Source: JAZKDW01 sp040387375
GTDB taxonomy: Bacteria > Pseudomonadota > Gammaproteobacteria > Burkholderiales > Burkholderiaceae_D
Reading direction: 5' to 3'
Length of the DNA: 14,542 bases
Assembly (NCBI GenBank): GCA_040387375.1
Contig: JAZKDW010000013.1
Location: forward strand, 1 to 14,542
In this document: one piece after another, positions 13,784 to 14,542 of the stretch
Position numbering within the stretch: the first letter of the stretch is position 1
How the letters are laid out: each line of letters begins with the position of its first letter
The notes under the pieces: model-generated
The model's input: only the letters and a program-made list of their open reading frames with translations
Told to the model about the DNA's origin: nothing
Database searches by the model: none
Position numbers and translations under genes: made by a program

Positions 13784-14113
13784 ATGGGATTTTTTACCTC
13801 ATCAGCCGTATCCGCGCTTGCGCCCCACCTCGTCGACATGGTCAAAGGGGTATTGCCGTTATTCACTTCAAACAGTAAAGCTGCTGAAAACGATCTGTCC
13901 AGGGAACAGGCAATCAAGGTCCTCAACGTCCAGATAGCAGAACTGCAGACTGCGGCAACCGCGCAGGCTGCCGCGATGAGGGAGTTGGCGGCGAAGACGG
14001 AAGAATCGCTGCGCGCAATGGAAACGCAGCTTGAAAAACAGCGGGCATATTCATTGGGCGCGTTAGGTGTTGCCGTGTTTTCCCTCGTGATTGCCGTGGC
14101 AGCGATCTTGTAG
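13784..14113 (+). CDS. uncharacterised small coiled-coil protein with C-terminal membrane anchor
   Basis: I do not recognise the family. The 109-residue product has an amphipathic N-terminus (GFFTSSAVSALAPHLVDMVKGVLPLF), a Glu/Gln/Ala-rich predicted coiled coil (about 37-85, with IKVLNVQIAELQ and MRELAAKTEESLRAMETQLEKQ), and a single hydrophobic C-terminal segment (about 88-109, ending VFSLVIAVAAIL). There is no signal peptide and no cysteine. This resembles a tail-anchored inner-membrane protein with a cytoplasmic coiled coil. The reading is supported by the domain-like composition and by not overlapping the tRNAs, whereas the antisense frame starts inside a tRNA. The ribosome-binding site is weak (GCGAAAG). 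The gene lies alone between two identical tRNA-Leu genes. A phage-derived origin is possible but nothing in the sequence shows it. Confidence 0.65.
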   Translation: MGFFTSSAVSALAPHLVDMVKGVLPLFTSNSKAAENDLSREQAIKVLNVQIAELQTAATAQAAAMRELAAKTEESLRAMETQLEKQRAYSLGALGVAVFSLVIAVAAIL

Positions 14114-14166
14114 CACGCGGCGCTGGCATCGTTGTACGAAATGTCACGCAAAACTGCATTCTTCCA

Positions 14167-14196
14167 TTGACCTGACAAGGCAGGAAAGGATATGCT
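14167..14196 (+). promoter_or_regulatory. candidate promoter of the second tRNA-Leu
   Basis: TTGACC (14167-14172) and TATGCT (14191-14196) are 18 bp apart. The -10 is a weaker match than that of copy 1 and the leader would be about 38 nt. It lies 53 bp after the stop of the small membrane protein. Confidence 0.5.
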
Positions 14197-14240
14197 TCGG
14201 CACTTGAAGTGAAGCAAGCCAACTTGTTGTTTCGCGTTAA

Positions 14241-14325
14241 GCCCACGTGGCGGAATTGGTAGACGCGCATGGTTCAGGTCCATGTGCCGCAAGGTGTGGG
14301 GGTTCGAGTCCCTCCGTGGGCACCA
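14241..14325 (+). tRNA. tRNA-Leu(CAG), copy 2
   Basis: Identical over all 85 nt, including ACCA, to the gene at 13410-13494, with anticodon CAG. The flanking sequences differ on both sides, so only the tRNA itself is duplicated or homogenised. A strong intrinsic terminator begins 5 bp downstream. Confidence 0.98.
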
Positions 14326-14330
14326 AATTT

Positions 14331-14368
14331 AAAAACCCCGTTGATTCGTCAACGGGGTTTTTTCTTTT
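14331..14368 (+). terminator. intrinsic terminator after tRNA-Leu copy 2
   Basis: AAAAACCCCGTTGA (14331-14344) and TCAACGGGGTTTTT (14349-14362) form a perfect 14-bp stem closed by a TTCG tetraloop and followed by TCTTTT. It has a GC-rich core with A/T flanks, so it may work in both directions. It ends the tRNA-Leu / small protein / tRNA-Leu segment. Confidence 0.95.
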
Positions 14369-14377
14369 GAACGTATC

Positions 14378-14503
14378 GGTCAAGCCGGGTGGGGTCGGCA
14401 TAAAGACTTCCTGATGCGAGCTCAGTCTGGATTCCCGCTTTCGCGGGAATGACGGTAGTAATTGGGTCGACCTCCACTCTTACCACAGTCATTCCCGCGA
14501 AAG
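14378..14503. repeat. palindromic repeat, copy 2, right arm broken
   Basis: Second copy of the element at 8279-8425. The left extension (14378-14416) matches copy 1 at 29 of 39 positions. The left arm (14417-14461) has the dRS3-like palindrome at 14431-14450, the spacer is again 18 bp, and the right arm starts at 14480. The right arm follows the expected sequence to about 14503 and then turns into GAGGGTGTCGC-type sequence instead of CGGGAATCCA. The last 39 bp of the window have no recognised feature. Confidence 0.8.
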
Positions 14504-14542
14504 AGGGTGTCGCAAAACGCATTTAGCCAAGTCCTGGCCAAG

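Noticed and set aside
13702..14292. 196-codon minus-strand ORF
   Set aside because: It starts inside the second tRNA-Leu and is antisense to the small membrane-protein gene; its composition shows no domain.

Overview
The window looks like core chromosome of a betaproteobacterium of the order Burkholderiales, most likely near the Oxalobacteraceae (Herminiimonas/Janthinobacterium-like). That placement is inferred from moderate GC, the protein sequences, and the order cysS - glycosylase - accA - tilS - lysC divergent from ppiA - ppiB - lpxH. It has not been checked by a database search.

Left block (1-5957, minus strand): a cluster running right to left, cysS, an AlkA-like DNA glycosylase, accA, tilS and lysC, followed by a tRNA-Ser(GCU) gene that is cut by the window edge and has its own promoter. 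Spacing is tight: 5 bp between cysS and the glycosylase, a 35-bp accA/tilS overlap, and 65 bp between tilS and lysC containing a perfect 9-bp hairpin. lysC carries an internal Met-257 start with a Shine-Dalgarno-like GAGGAA, just where the separate beta subunit begins in other alpha/beta aspartokinases.

Middle (5958-8161, plus strand): a divergent promoter region, then two tandem cyclophilins and lpxH. The first cyclophilin is exported and has an apparent twin-arginine signal. The second is cytoplasmic.

Intergenic region 8162-8508 holds no gene. It contains a nested inverted repeat and a 108-bp near-perfect palindrome built from dRS3-like ATTCCC-N8-GGGAAT units.

Right block (8509-13259, minus strand): rnr, rlmB, cysE and yceH read right to left with short gaps. 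rnr appears to start at TTG. A strong hairpin overlaps the end of rlmB.

Right end (13260-14542): two identical tRNA-Leu(CAG) genes 831 bp apart flank an unrecognised 109-residue protein with a predicted coiled coil and a C-terminal membrane anchor. Only the second tRNA has a clear intrinsic terminator. Beyond it is a second copy of the palindromic repeat, whose right arm breaks off abruptly into unrelated sequence, possibly an insertion-sequence end. No CRISPR array, rRNA, complete mobile element or defence gene is visible. The least explained parts are the tRNA-flanked small membrane protein and the palindromic repeat family; the rest is housekeeping: amino-acid biosynthesis, tRNA charging and modification, lipid synthesis, protein folding and RNA turnover.
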